Assembly (NCBI RefSeq): GCF_000204055.1
Contig: NW_006768786.1
Span: forward strand, 980,873 to 1,044,872
Direction of reading: 5' to 3'
DNA: 64,000 bases
From: Melampsora larici-populina 98AG31
Taxonomy: Eukaryota; Basidiomycota; Pucciniomycetes; Pucciniales; Melampsoraceae
Shown piece after piece: positions 46,351 to 58,420 of the stretch; positions within the stretch are counted from its first letter, which is position 1, and each line of letters opens with the position of its first letter. The notes beneath the pieces were generated by a model. That model was not told the DNA's origin, did not search any database, and saw only the letters and a program-made list of their open reading frames with translations. A program made the position numbers and the translations under genes.

Positions 46351-49300
46351 TCACTTCCAATCTAATGCAATACTTTCCAAAACATCCATCATCACCTCGA
46401 CATTAGTCATCAAACTATGATCACCACCCTCTACTACTTTCACCGAACAGTTTCCCATAGCACTTTCCATCCATTTAGCAGCACTTAAATTGATTCTTTC
46501 ATCTCGATCACCATGCCAGATCTTAACACCCCTCTCCACATCTTTATAACTAAATCCCCAAGGTTTTGAATTTCTTTCAAGAATTGCCATCAAATCTGAA
46601 GTTCCACCTTTTAGGGATTCCGAGTAAGATGCTCGTAAAAGACTTAAACCCAATTCAGGATATGAACTGACACTTTGGTTTTGACTTGTAGTGGACGACG
46701 TTGACCAGTTTGCTTTTGGCGCCGAGCGAGCCGATGGAGGTCCAGCCTTGGTAGGTTTGGACGAACCTCTCTGAAAAATGATAATAGGCGATTTCTATTA
46801 TCAGTATCAAGAACAATTTTGTGTCTTGATCAATCGAGCAGCACTTACCGAATTACGATATCCTAGTTTATCACTCATGGAACTGAGCGTCCTTGAACGA
46901 ACTTTCGGTTCTCCTTGATCTGTGCTAGCAGAGTTGTTACGATTCAGGAGAGGAGCCGCGCCTTTCATCGCCTTGACCTTGGGTGATGACGAGACGGTTG
47001 TTGGAGAAGTAGGTGAACCGCGAAGACGATGATGAAGCGATTGTGTAGAGGTTTTTTTCTTGAAGATAGTTCTATTCAAGGATATGTCTACCTTTGTGTG
47101 AGGATGATCATTTGTAGGAGTTTGGCTCCAATTGGACTGAAGGTCAATCGGAGGTGATGATGACGTTGTAGATGAGTATGCCCAATGGGCATCCGAAGAG
47201 AGCCGACTCCAATCACTAAGCCGTGATTCTATAGACGGACGAAGAGGGTCTGGCATATTGTCGCCTAGCTCCGCTTCATTTGACCCTTGTTCTTCGTTAT
47301 GCAAAGATGAGAACGCGTCCTTTGAGGATAGCGGTGCACGAATGTCATACCCGACTGGAGTTCGAGCTAATGTAGGAGGTTTACCCAATCTCCAACCTTG
47401 CATCTTCCATTCAGCGGCCTGGGCTGTCTTGATCATCGAGTTCGGCAAATACTTAAGCCACTTGTAACCACCCGCATTCAGACCGTTCTCAGCTGTCATC
47501 GATACCCAAGGGGCCAACAGATGAATAGAGCCTCGTACCCTTTGATCGAGTCTGAGAGTGGTGGCTAGTGCATAAGGGGCGCCCGCTGAATGAGCAAGGA
47601 TAGAGAACTGTCCCACGTTCAATTGATCAGCTACCTCCTCAACAACGGTGGACCACTCGAGGAAGCCTCTATCCGCGTCCGGTACCTCGGTCGTTTTTCC
47701 CAGACCCCATCGATCGATGCAGATCAATCTCAATCCAAGTGCGACCGCCAGTTCATCATAAAGACCGACTAGATATCTCACACAGCCTAAACCTAGAAAC
47801 ACAATGACGGGGTGTCCGGTAGATGAACCGACGTCTGCCAATGAGACAGTCATGTGAGGATTGGGTTGTTTTTTAAGTCTCAAAAGAGTGGTGAGGCGTG
47901 GTGATTGGAGATAGTTGGCAATTTGTTCATCGGCATGAGCAGTAAATGACAGGCTCTCGAGATTAGGTGGACATTCGCCGCGGACAGACTTCTTCAGCTG
48001 CCTGGCACTTGGAGTTGCATCAGTAGAAGGGGGAATCGCAAATGGTCTGGAAGAGTCAGATTGGTTTGAACGTCGGAGTGGGTCAGGATTTGAAAAGGGA
48101 CGGGAATGCTTGGAGTGTGGGTTTGATTCATCGTCTCGAGCAGACTGGACGGAAACACACTGCAAGGCTTCCTTGGCGATTGAATCGATAGATGACACAG
48201 TGTCCGAAGACTCGTACGATTCTCCTCGGTCGTGGCTCGGGGGTTGAGACGTCCTCAGGGGAATATTTGAATGGTGAACAGATTTCTGTGACATTCCAAG
48301 CTGTCCGTTTTCTGAGGAGGGTTGATCGATCATAGGCGAGTATTCTCGAACGATTTCGTCTATTGATCGGATAGCACCACTAGCTCTGGTGCCATTTAGT
48401 GGGATTGCGGATCGGTGAGTGATAGCAGAGGGAGGTATCGGAGGATTAGCGGTGTAACGCGCGACAATCTCACTTATGGTAGGGATTCGGACTTTGTCAC
48501 TCATCGATGGGACGATGGTAGTGGGCGAGGTTGATGCTTGAGACGCAAGGGTGGTAGAGGAAGTCGAAGATGACAAGGGGTGTTGATCTTTTGAAAAATG
48601 AGATATGGCTGTTGGTGTTAGGTCATTGTCTTCACATGTTACAGATTGAAGACTTGATGAACGAGCCAAACGGAAGGATGAGGGTGATAGACGATGCGGG
48701 TCAGAGCTAGGGGATGATGGAAAAGGGATCTCGCAGCCGTTCTCTTTAGGTCTACTCGAGCGGACCGCAAGATTGAGGGTCGGTTTATTCGTGATTTCTT
48801 TGGTTTGTTTGTTACGATGAGCCCTGGGGGTGGGAGTGGGAGTGGGTATGATGCTGTATTGATCTGATTTAACCGTTCGTTGCTTGAGCTCTTGCGAGTC
48901 TTGATTCTGATGTGATTGATCAGGGTTGCGTGTCTTTTTTCGATTCGCACGTTGAGCTTTCTCAAACTGATCGCGTTGAGCCAATAGTTTTGAACGTTGT
49001 TTGTTCTCTCTTCGCATGTTGCGTAATTCAGGAGGTAAGGCAGTTTCCTGAAGAGTATCAACTAAGGCGTCCATTGCACTGACTTCATGTGCAGCAGAGA
49101 GAATTTCGCCTGTGCGGGTATCGTATTGTAGAGAGGTGCGAGGACCAGCGAAAAGGTCAAGTGAGGAAGAGGTTGATGCGCAAGATTCGGTTTCGAGGTA
49201 AGGGTAGTGATCAGGTTTCGGAGCTGAGACTGGGAATGGAAGTCGATTTGAAGATCGAATGGTAGTATAGAGGTGAGATGGTGAGATGAACGGTGCCTGA

Positions 49301-50070
49301 TCAAGTGAATTGAGGGGATGTGATGGGGAATTTGCAGGAGTTGACTCGGATTGGTGATTAGTTTTTCTAGACCGGTGACGGGGTGATGTGGGTGGTGATG
49401 ATGAGAAGGAATGAGCAGTTGGAGATCTTGTTGCTGAGAATTCATTGGCTGATGGAGACTGAAGTGATGTAGATTGTAGCGATGTAGATGGTGATATAGG
49501 TGAAGGAACGACTAAAACAATATTTGATATTTTTGGAATCCTTGGTAGTGGTTCTTGTTGTGATATTGAAGGTGATGTTGGTAGTGGTAGGGGTAATGAT
49601 GGTGGCGGTGACGATATTTTCGTACGTGTTTTGTTGAATGATGGAGCAAGACTGTCTTTTGAATGTGAATACTTGATAGTTCGTTCATCGTCTGAGCGTG
49701 GTTTCGATCCACGAATTCTTTCTCTGAGTGATAATTTAGATATCTTGGTAGCAAGTGAGGTTGGTGTTTGAGAAGATTGAGGTGATGATAATGATGGTGG
49801 CGGTGATGTTGTTGCTGTTGTTGATGATGATGATGAAGGGTTGACTAAGATTGGTTTTAGTTTCTTAGGCTTCAATTTGAGTTGTTTATAAGGTTGATGA
49901 TTGTAAGTAGTTTGAAATGAACCAGCAGGATAAAGATCAAAGTAAGAAGTTTTGATAGGTGATAATGAAGGTGTTTGAGATGAAGACGAAGCTATTGAAT
50001 AACAAGTTAAGAATTTGTTAGTTTCAATCAAGATAGTTTGGATTGAGTGTTTCAAGTGGTACTAACTCAT
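46351..50070 (-). CDS. Alpha/beta hydrolase with long disordered N-terminus, 1188 aa
   Basis: Exons in minus order: 50070-50067 (ATGA only), 49991-46849, 46770-46351. The 4-nt first exon follows from ATGA|GTTAGT, a CTAAC branch site and TTCAATAG, which joins M-TSSSSQTPS in frame; without it no ATG opens the frame. Residues ~1-690 are Ser/Pro/Arg-rich and disordered. The hydrolase domain follows: GHPVIVFLGLGCVRYLVG, RLICIDRWGLGKT, the nucleophile elbow ILAHSAGAPYA (Ser ~797), then a disordered ~130-aa insertion (lid position), and in the last exon the acid in IWHGDRDERI and the His in VEGGDHSLM. The triad is complete, so an esterase, lipase or acyltransferase activity is plausible; substrate unknown. 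No signal peptide. Confidence 0.88.
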
Positions 50071-50147
50071 TTTATGATTTAGTTTGATGATGATGATTAG
50101 TTAGATGAATAGTTTCATGATTTGTTATTTCTTTCAACTTGGTTCGT

Positions 50148-50197
50148 TGTTTGATGATGATGATGGTGATGGTGATGGTAATGGTAATGGGATGGAT
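50148..50197. repeat. GATGAT/GGTGAT microsatellite
   Basis: Trinucleotide and hexanucleotide repeats (GATGATGATGAT then GGTGAT and GGTAAT units) about 80-130 bp upstream of the hydrolase start. Confidence 0.85.
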
Positions 50198-50347
50198 GAG
50201 TTGCTGAATGGTCATGAAGAATTAAATTGAATTAGATTTAATTTTACATACAGAATGTACATTCTGCATTTTAATTTATGTAATTTGTTTTCTGTCCTTC
50301 ACTTCTTCTCACGCTGCAAGTAGCTGTTGAAAATATGTTGCAAAACC

Positions 50348-51963
50348 TAAACTCAACTAAGTCCCTCGCTGAGTCTCGCACGCTTCGAGCGCAGCGAGGG
50401 ACTTATGACTCCCAAGCACATTTTCGCCTGTGAGGGGATTGCTTTTTGGCTGGTGGAAATTGGTGTCCTTATAAATCTTTTTCATCTATTTGTGAAAATC
50501 CTTGAGCCAAAGAAATAATCTGTTCGCCTCTATGAGGCCCTTTGAACCATCGAAAAAAAAACCGAGGAAACCGAGGAACCCTTCCTCTAAGGGCTCCTCA
50601 AGTTCCAGCTTTTGGTGTAATTTCCGACTGTATCCACTTGTAGCAATTACATATGACGGCTTAAGAGCATCCGCACTCGTGCGGTAAGTCGGGTGCGGTA
50701 AGGTTAAATTTACCGCAAACGCGGGGTCTTTTCCACACCGGTGAAAAATTAGCCCCGCGGTAGTTAATTTTCGGTCATTTTGCGTTAGCGAATCGGTAAA
50801 TTTACCAATTGGCTAACGCATGCGGTATCACACATCACGACTTGTTCCCGGCAACTCGACTCCAAAAACAAAACTCAACCAGACCTCCAACACCAAAGTC
50901 AACAACCAATATCTCCTTTTCACCACTCACACACGATGAATTCCAAGCCTTACAGTTGCATGAATCAACTCGAGAACGTTCGACACCGATTGATGTCTTC
51001 AATTGAAATAAGTCAATCAACCATCTTGAACTCGACTCCAAACCATTCAGATGAAACTGAAAGATGTCTAGATTCATATAGCTATGTAGAGGTCAATATT
51101 TAAGAAAATCAACATTAAAAGACCAATCATTGGAGGACTTTTAGGATCAAGTGATACAAATTAAAAATTGAAGTTTGGATTTTTATTTCCTAGTTTTAAA
51201 TCTTTAAATCTTTTACAAGATCATTATGTGTATTCAGACTCATTAAAAGCTTTCTCGATGTAGTAAAGCCTTTGTTTTTTAATTGGAATTCATGTATTAA
51301 GATCTGAACAAACTCATGTTAAATTTGTAATTTTAAATTAAGATCTATCGATCGAGTAGATGAACAGGATGATATCGGGTCTTCATGTGTAGATGGAGTA
51401 TTAGTATCTTAGTGCAAAGAAGAGAACAGTGCCTCTATCACATGAAAACTGGCCATGAAAGCAGGTGATGTGTACTCAAAAAATTAAAACTTTACCTTAC
51501 TGCACGACCGGTGCGGAGTACATGCACTATCTGTAAAGTTATAAAAGTTACAGCGCTGCTAATGCAAACGAGTGCGAAATTTGGTTGAGTTAAGTAACTT
51601 TTTACTTAATGTTGTGTTTGTTACCGCACGTGACCAAATTAACAACCGCAAACGAGTGCGGATGCTCTAAACAAGACAAAGTCCCAGAAATTACCCTCAA
51701 ACGTGAAACTTCAGGAGCCCATAGAGGGAGGGTTCCTCGATTTCCTCGGATTTTTTTTTGATAGATCGAAGCGGCTCAGGTAGGCGAAGAAAAAAATTCT
51801 TTGGACCAAGAAATTTCACAAATAGGGGAAAACGTTTCATAAGGAGAGAAGTTTTTCCCTGCCAAATTTCATTTCCCTCACAGGCAAAAATGTGCTTGGG
51901 AGTCATAAGTCCCTCGCTGCGCTCGAAGCGTGCGAGACTCAGCGAGGGACTTAGTTGAGTTTA
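50348..51963. mobile_element. MULE-like foldback element with 9-bp target duplication
   Basis: Long inverted arms, 50348-50661 and 51671-51963, start TAAACTCAACTAAG and end with its complement; the outermost ~90 bp are nearly identical and the rest is diverged but alignable. TGCAAAACC flanks both ends (50339-50347 and 51964-51972), a 9-bp duplication typical of Mutator-like elements. The arms are almost the whole element; a PIF/Harbinger-like element sits exactly between them. No transposase. Confidence 0.9.
50665..51667. mobile_element. PIF/Harbinger-like element nested in the MULE (1,003 bp)
   Basis: Termini GAGCATCCGCACTCGT...and ACGAGTGCGGATGCTC flanked by TAA (50662-50664, 51668-51670). 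The left ~110 bp match the right end, inverted, of the related element at 62597-63645. No transposase frame, so non-autonomous. Confidence 0.85.
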
Positions 51964-51972
51964 TGCAAAACC

Positions 51973-52259
51973 AACCTCATGCTTTGTTCATTCTGACTTC
52001 TGAGAGCATCGCCACCAGTACATTTCGACCTACTTCATCTATATTTCAATTGAAGCATGTTATCGGGATTCGGCGAGCAAAATGTGGCGTGATGCGCTCG
52101 AAGCGTGCGAGAAGCAGTGTGGGACCATTGACCAAACTTAACAAGTCCCTCCTCGCCAAAGGCCCAAGGCCGAATGGGACTTGGATAAGGATGGGAAAAT
52201 AACAACAAACTGACACGTCAGTCTGTCAGATAAACTTATCCAAATCCCACGCTGCTTCG
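51973..52259. other. Transposon-derived spacer between nested elements
   Basis: No gene. Contains CGCTCGAAGCGTGCGAGA near 52100, like the MULE arms, and at 52226-52267 the start of another MULE-like arm interrupted by the next element. Confidence 0.5.
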
Positions 52260-52303
52260 ATTGCAGCAGGACCCTGGCTATCCCCTATTGAGGCGTCTGA
52301 TCT

Positions 52304-52440
52304 AAAATCCGACCTTTCCGCGGAAAATTCCCAAAAAAAAAATGAAAATCTGACCTTTTTGGTCGGATGCCTTGACCAAGATCTGGGAAAATTCCTAAAA
52401 ACAAATGAAAATCCGACCTTTTTGGTCAGAAGCCTCGAGA
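52304..52440. repeat. Left subterminal palindromic repeats of the 5.7-kb element
   Basis: Three copies of AAAATCCGACC..TTTTGGTCAGAAGCC-type sequence, that is TCCGACC facing GGTCGGA across four T. The first copy is truncated. Confidence 0.85.
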
Positions 52441-52461
52441 CCCTGAAAAGACCGGTCCGGG

Positions 52462-52610
52462 GCCGGGGCCGGGTAAAGACCGGGTAAAGACCGGGTAAAG
52501 ACCGGGTAGGGACCGGGTAAAGACCGGGTAGGGACCGGGTCAAGACCAGGCAAAGACCGGGTCAAGACCAGCCAAGGACCGGGTAAAGACCAAAGGCCAG
52601 GTAAAGTCCA
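52462..52610. repeat. GACCGGGTAAA minisatellite
   Basis: About twelve imperfect copies of an 11-12 nt unit (GACCGGGTAAA, with GGG, CAA or CAGG variants) just inside the left end of the 5.7-kb element. Confidence 0.92.
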
Positions 52611-52795
52611 CTTTTTATAGTCTTTCATAACTTTGAGCTGGGTTTATCATTCTTTTGGCAAATGTTAGGTTTTACTACAAGCTTCTATCTAAAAACAAGT
52701 AAAACAATATTGCAGGTTTTGATTCCCAATATGATATATGGTTCACATTGTTATGAACAAAGACAATAGGCGAGTAGATGCGCCTCAGAGTATCA

Positions 52796-55700
52796 TTAAG
52801 ATGTCTCTTCATCTTCTGCAGCTTGCGCGTTAGCCTGGAGACGAGTCCGTTCATTTTTGTACCGGCCAACCAAGTCGTTCATCTTTATGTCTCGGAACAT
52901 TCGTTGTATCACTGACGGTACAGAATAACACCCCTCACCAAGTGAAGCAAAATTCGAACCATCCGATGGCTTAAAAACATAGATGATGTCCACTGCGTCG
53001 AGGAGACAGAAGGTCCAGCTGTATGGGGCCGATTCTGTAGTGGCAGTCGCAACAGGGTAGGTGTAATGCAAGACTTGCGCACCCACATGTGATAATTTGC
53101 GCCTCGACGGTGCGCTGGTGACAAAGGCGTGTTTTTTCGAAATGTACTCGTACACAACAACAGTGCGGCATAGGTGCATTTTCTTCATCAGGGAATTTGA
53201 TATGTCAGCAGCTGAAATGAAAAATATTCGGCACAAGGAACTCATGCAACTCACTTTATTTTTAATTGCTAGAAGGAATTTACCCGGCTCAATAGGGTTC
53301 TCTGAACTAATTATACCGCCATCAAAGAGTTGCTGCAATTCAACACTCTGATGGATGGACTTATTTGTAGTTATACCGGTCAGATTAAGCTTCACATTGA
53401 TGTTCCAACAGTGTCGGCGTGCAGCACCGGTAGGTGTGCTGACCAAATCCTTCATATAGACTGCTATTGCCTTTGAACAGGCGCTCGGATTCATTTCGCC
53501 ACTGGAAGTTTTCTCGCCATCCAATCGCAAGTCATCTGGATTGATCAATGTATGTTCGTTTCCTTTATGCCGCGGGAGCTGACTATCGTGCTGGGTGCGG
53601 ATGTCAATGAGATTCTTGCTGAGGAGTTTTCCTCCCTCGACTAATCTCCAGCGGCTTGGATCGGACCAGCTGGCAGCCGAGCTGTCTTCATGATAAGCTT
53701 CTTCTTGAATCTTCATGTCAGTTTCCATAAGCTGGGAATCATGTATCGAGCAATAAACTTACCATCACTGTTGAGCAAGTTTGCAATCACCATTGCTGCA
53801 TTTTGAACTGTATCAGTTTCAACCTCGTCTGGAACTTGATCAAGTAATATGTCGAGTGAATTTTGTTCCTTTGCCAAGGTAGCAGCTTCGGCGAAAGTAA
53901 CATTTTCGGGAAAGTCCCCAGGCTGATGGTTGTATTTGACCCGATAATCTTTTGTTGCACAGGTTGATACATCTGATCAAGGGAAACAGTAAGTAATACT
54001 TTCCGCAGATAGAAAAGAAACAGACGTACCTGGAGTGGTATCATCAAGATCGGGCGGGAGTCCATTGAGGATATCTTGAACAGGCAGGTCTTCGTCTTCT
54101 GGCTCTAATGGTCCCATTCCGGCTAAATGAGCAAGGCTATTTGCAAGCCGATTAGCTATGGTGAGCTCTTCACCAATCTCAGCATTTGTTGGAAACTGTT
54201 TCAGCAGTTCAATTGCTTCAACAGCCTCCTCGTCGCCCCAAGCATATTGATAGCCCGAGTGCATGTGTTCAGAAGGTGGTATTTTAATCTTCCCACCCAT
54301 CACACTCTTGACAACAGCGTGTATCTTGGGCATCATGAATCGGGCATCCAGGACAGTGAAACGAGGAGCGATTACTCGCATCCATCCGAAGATGTGTTCA
54401 CATGATTCGGTTCCGTGCTTCCAAGGGCATAGTGGGTAGTCTGGATAGTATTGTCGGTGAGAGATGATCAAAGCAAGGAGGGATTCAGGTAGTGAAGAAA
54501 ATATCTTGAAGCTAGCGTGTGAAATGCAATTAAGATGAAATGTCATGAGACCGTTTGTTTCGGTCTCGCGTTTCTGTAGATAAGCTTTCCATCTTCTTAG
54601 AAAGAAGCCTGCCGTCCATGCAGATCGAATCCTTTCGCGGTGGCCGATTTTTTTGTTCAACCAAGAGTCTACCAACTCCCCGATTACATAGAGAAAAATT
54701 GCTAAGCCTTCGTTTCCCGGTAGCCTAAGCGAGGCAGCCAGTGTTAGGGAGTTGGTTGTTCGAAAGGCTCGACCGTCTTCCTGTTTATCACAATCGAATA
54801 CGTCTTTGGCCATAAGAGGACTATTAGGCATTTGGAGGATCTGTGCTAATTGTTGAATAGTCATGACATGCATTCCAATCACAATCAAACGGGCTCCGGA
54901 TAGTAATTGATTTGCACCAGTCTTTCGTGCATGTTTTGGATCCTGAACTGTTACAACAGGGCGAGGAGGATCCCCAAAGAGTGGGACTTTCACATAAACA
55001 TTCAAGCTTGATTTTGAATAAGTCAGGTATTGATCAGTTTTGTTCTTGAGCTTTTCTTGAGCCGAGATTTCAGTAGCCGCTCCATCAGCGCCCATTGACA
55101 TGATGTTGATTCCAGCCCGAAGAGCATGTGTGATGATGGTGTAGTGTTCTTCAGCAATTTTTTCAGCGGATTCTTTCGATCGACTGGAAATCAAAGCTAC
55201 CACATACGTAGGTATGTTTGGTAAAGGGACTTGTATTGTATAAGCTCGTATCTTAACAAGTAAAGCAATCATGTCAGATTTGTAATTTGGATGTATAAGA
55301 GAATGTTGTGCGACTTACTTCAGAGCACAGCTTATCACCCTTGACTATCTCTTTCATCAAATCACGCAGCTCATCTGCATTGCTGAATTTGACATCGCCA
55401 CCTTCGGCTCCAACCAGACATCCATTATGGTGTCTCAACGCTTTTACACAAACAGTTTGATCGGATGCTGCGGCTATCGGACCGTCATAACCAAGTTCCT
55501 TGAGGGTTTTGGCGATGCGTTCGAAGTTTGCCGGATGTATCTCGGCTTCCATCTTCCCATTCTTGGCCTGAATAGCACGTTGACTGCGAATTCCACGACC
55601 AGCAAATGTGCTATTGAAAAGTTCCAAAGCACTTCGACTCATGGCACCAAGAGTGGTGAGAGTATCATCAAGGTAGGCATCGATTCGCAATCCTCGAAGC

Positions 55701-57452
55701 GACTTTCCGGCTGCCTCTCGCTCCGCTCGTAATGATACCTGTTTGATCAGACCTTGTACAACCTCACAATTTTGAAAAAGTCCTCTCCTAGCGTGGGCAG
55801 CAAGACGAGTGAGGAAGTCGCCAAAATCTCCATCTCGTGAACTCTCCAGTGACTTATCAAACATCTTTAATTCTGCGTATTTTCTTATAGTGGCGTGGAA
55901 AGCATCGGTAGACATGATATGATCGTTGATGAATTTGAGATTGTCATCGTCGGCATATTTGTGGTTGAGTGCGCTGATCAATGCATGGTTTCCTTTGATC
56001 TCTTCACATTCAGCACAAGGAACATCATCTGAATTCTTCTTTCGTAATCCAGTGCGAAGGCACTTTTTTGAGTACACACCGCTTCGTTCGCCATGTCGCT
56101 TCACTTCCCAAATCGCTCGGCTATCGAGAGTGGATATTAGCTGTGCCTTTTGAGTCTTTGTAAGTGAGGACTCGGTTGCTTTTTCGCCAAACAACTCTTT
56201 GCGAATAGCATTTCGATCATTTCCTCGATAGATAGTGCAGGTATGCTCAATGAAGTATGCAATTGAATATGTTGCTTTTGGTCGTTCCCAAGTCGCATCG
56301 GTCAGGCCAGGACATGGTACTTCTTCATAACCTTTTTTCTTCTTTGGCTCGGCTGGTATCGTGGCATAGAAAGACGTGAGAACGGCACTGGATTGTATAT
56401 GACGTGTCTTAACTTGACATCTTTCTGTCAGAAAAATCAAACAACTGTGGTAAATTCTCTGACCATTCACAAGAAAAGAGGCGAACTACTTACTTGATTT
56501 CCAGTGTTCTGCAGCAGTCTCAACTCGACCATTCGACAGAACAAGTCTCTTATTACTACAGTGGCACCAAAAGTATTTGTTGCCCAATACTGCAGTCTCC
56601 ACGCGACATCTGGTGCAAGGCTTGTCGTCTTTGGATAAAGGGCAGAGTCGAAGGATATCGGAGATCTTGGAGATCTTGGAGATCTTGTTGGAGGTCTTCT
56701 GGTTGCTAGTTTTATTTGCTGATATGCCGGTAGAACAGCTGCCAGGATGTTGATTTTCATCATCATCGGAAGAGATGACCACAACACTAGACGGTGCTTC
56801 AGGTTGTTGACGTTTCGCAGCCGGCTTATCGATATTGCTTACACTTTTGTTGGAATTTATGTCAGGTGAAGGTTGAGAAACAACTCGTCGCTTCTTTCCT
56901 TTGGGAGTATTCTTGGAAGCTGTCAAGCCTAGTCAAATCGATATCAGTCAGATTACCAGGCTTACATGATAATGAGAAGATTTTTCGCGTCTTACCTGCT
57001 CTAATGGGACTATTGTTTGGAAGTAAACCACCAGAATCTTTCAAAAACAAAAACATGAAGATTAGTTATGACGTTAATTGAAATCATATGTGTTGAATCA
57101 AACAAGACTCACCAATCAAGTGGGTGCGTATCCTTTCCAGTTTTAATTTTAGAAGTTGATCGGAACTTTTATCCCAAGTCTTGTGCTCTCGTGCTTTGTC
57201 CGACCATTTTATAACAAGATCAACTCCATAGGGCCCGGTGAAGACATTTTTGTTTAACAATTCGGCACCAAAGACGCTGTCCATCGTTTTGTTTACCGAC
57301 AAATACATCCCTTCTTCAATGTCTTCAGGATCAATTTTGGGTGGATTTACAAAGCAACGATAGATCTCATCGTCTGTTGTAGCTGGTCGGATATGTTCAC
57401 AGGTTTTCGATAGATGCAAGATCTCTGACTTGATTTGCTCGTATGAAGGCAT
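52796..57452 (-). CDS. Large DDE-type transposase, P/KDZ-like, 1420 aa
   Basis: Exons in minus order: 57452-57113, 57037-56996, 56928-56494, 56424-55319, 55251-54030, 53972-53763, 53703-52796; all junctions keep frame. A Lys/Ser-rich linker precedes a zinc-finger-like CTRC...WCHC near residue 220. The catalytic core seems to contain Asp in AAASDQTVCV (~591), Asp/Glu in MGADGAATE (~697), TVQDPKHARKTGANQLLSG, which resembles the DPxHxxKxxRN element of P-type transposases, an insertion with KQEDGRAF and FGFFLRRWKAYL-like helices, and Glu in ESCEHIFGWMR (~927). The C-terminal ~400 residues are not recognised. No broken frame, so possibly active. The family name is my motif-based inference and hAT/KDZ cannot be excluded. 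Confidence 0.8.
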
Positions 57453-57816
57453 GATGAGTTGGTATCAAGTGTTTATTTTGCTGTTTTTGTGTTTTTTTTT
57501 CAAGACTGTCTGTTTGAAATTATTGGACGCAATCAATTTTGTTCAAAAAAATGCTAAAAAATGGCTACGTAAGGAAATCATTTGGCATCCGTGGATAAGT
57601 TGACTTAGGTTTATAATTGGCAGGGCTCAGCCGCATTGGTCTATACAAAATTTGATAGTCGAGTGGCTAAAAGTAAAGCCGGCTCAAAAATATTCCTCCT
57701 ATATGCAGGCTTGAACAGGGTCATACCACTTTTGCACGACCCATACTAGGTCCAACCCAGCACCTACTGTAAGCCACTATACTAAACATCGGTATGGAAC
57801 GACCCGTCAGACTTTC
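57453..57816. other. Leader/promoter region of the P/KDZ-like transposase
   Basis: No gene; lies between the transposase start codon and the right subterminal repeats. Confidence 0.4.
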
Positions 57817-57975
57817 TTGAATCCGACCTTTTTGATCAGATGCCTAGTTTTGACCCGGCCCGTTTCCGACCTTTCTGGTCAGAAGCATTTTGGTCAAAAT
57901 CTCAAAATCCGACGTGTTTGGTCAGATGCATCCGCTTCGAGGACGTCAAAAATCCGACCATTTTGGTCAGACGCC
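57817..57975. repeat. Right subterminal palindromic repeats of the 5.7-kb element
   Basis: Four copies of TCCGACC-N4-5-TGGTCAGA-type sequence with 3' GCC or GCA, same family as the left subterminal set. Confidence 0.85.
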
Positions 57976-58007
57976 TCAATAGGGGATAGCCAGGGTCCTA
58001 TCGCAGC

Positions 58008-58420
58008 GGGCTGCCAACGAGACACGCTTTCAAGTTTTGCCTGTGAGGGGAATCAAGTTTGGCTGGGGCAATTTTCATTCCTTACTTACAGTCAAATCAC
58101 AAAGGCTTGACCAATTTCGCCCGCAAAAGTCGAACAAGTTGGCGGGGAATTGGTGACAAGCTTTTCCGGTTTAAATCTTTCACCTGTGGTATCTGTGGAT
58201 TTTTGTGAACCGCGTGATCCACTCACATTTTGTGGGTAAAAAGATAAGTGGGAAGTAACTTGTGGATGCATTTCCTTGGGAGGTGGGAGCTCCTTATATG
58301 GGCAAACATCTCTTAGGTGGAATACTAATACAAACTTAACCTGTCCCTCTCTCCGCGCCAAAGCACGTCCGAGAGAGGGACTTACGCCCAAGCGCAAATT
58401 TCAAGCGTGAGATCTGTCGG
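58008..58420 (+). repeat. MULE-like arm sequences flanking the 5.7-kb element
   Basis: 58008-58085 (TTTTGCCTGTGAGGGGAATC, TTTGGCTGGGGCAATTTT) continues the MULE-arm order seen at 50425-50475, so the 5.7-kb element split a MULE-like arm whose outer part is 52226-52267. At 58330-58410 a further diverged arm start occurs (AAACTTAACCTGTCCCTC ... GAGGGACTTACGCCCAAGC). Confidence 0.65.

Larger units (their letters stand above)
52268..57999. mobile_element. Autonomous-looking 5.7-kb DNA transposon, P/KDZ-like
   Basis: Perfect 33-bp terminal inverted repeats (52268-52300 and 57967-57999) starting AGGACCCTGG. The flanks ATTGCAGC (52260-52267) and ATCGCAGC (58000-58007) form an 8-bp target duplication with one difference. 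Eight-bp duplications are known for P, hAT and KDZ elements. The single minus-strand gene 52796-57452 encodes a large DDE-type transposase. Both ends carry subterminal palindromic repeats. Confidence 0.9.

Noticed and set aside
49062..49754. His-rich minus-strand frames within the hydrolase gene
   Set aside because: They are alternative frames of the Ser/Pro-rich coding exon; the codon pattern of the long frame explains them.
53215..53290. Possible extra intron near LLAIKNK in the P/KDZ-like transposase
   Set aside because: The GTGAGT/TTTCAG pair would change the frame to one with an early stop, while the unspliced frame is open.
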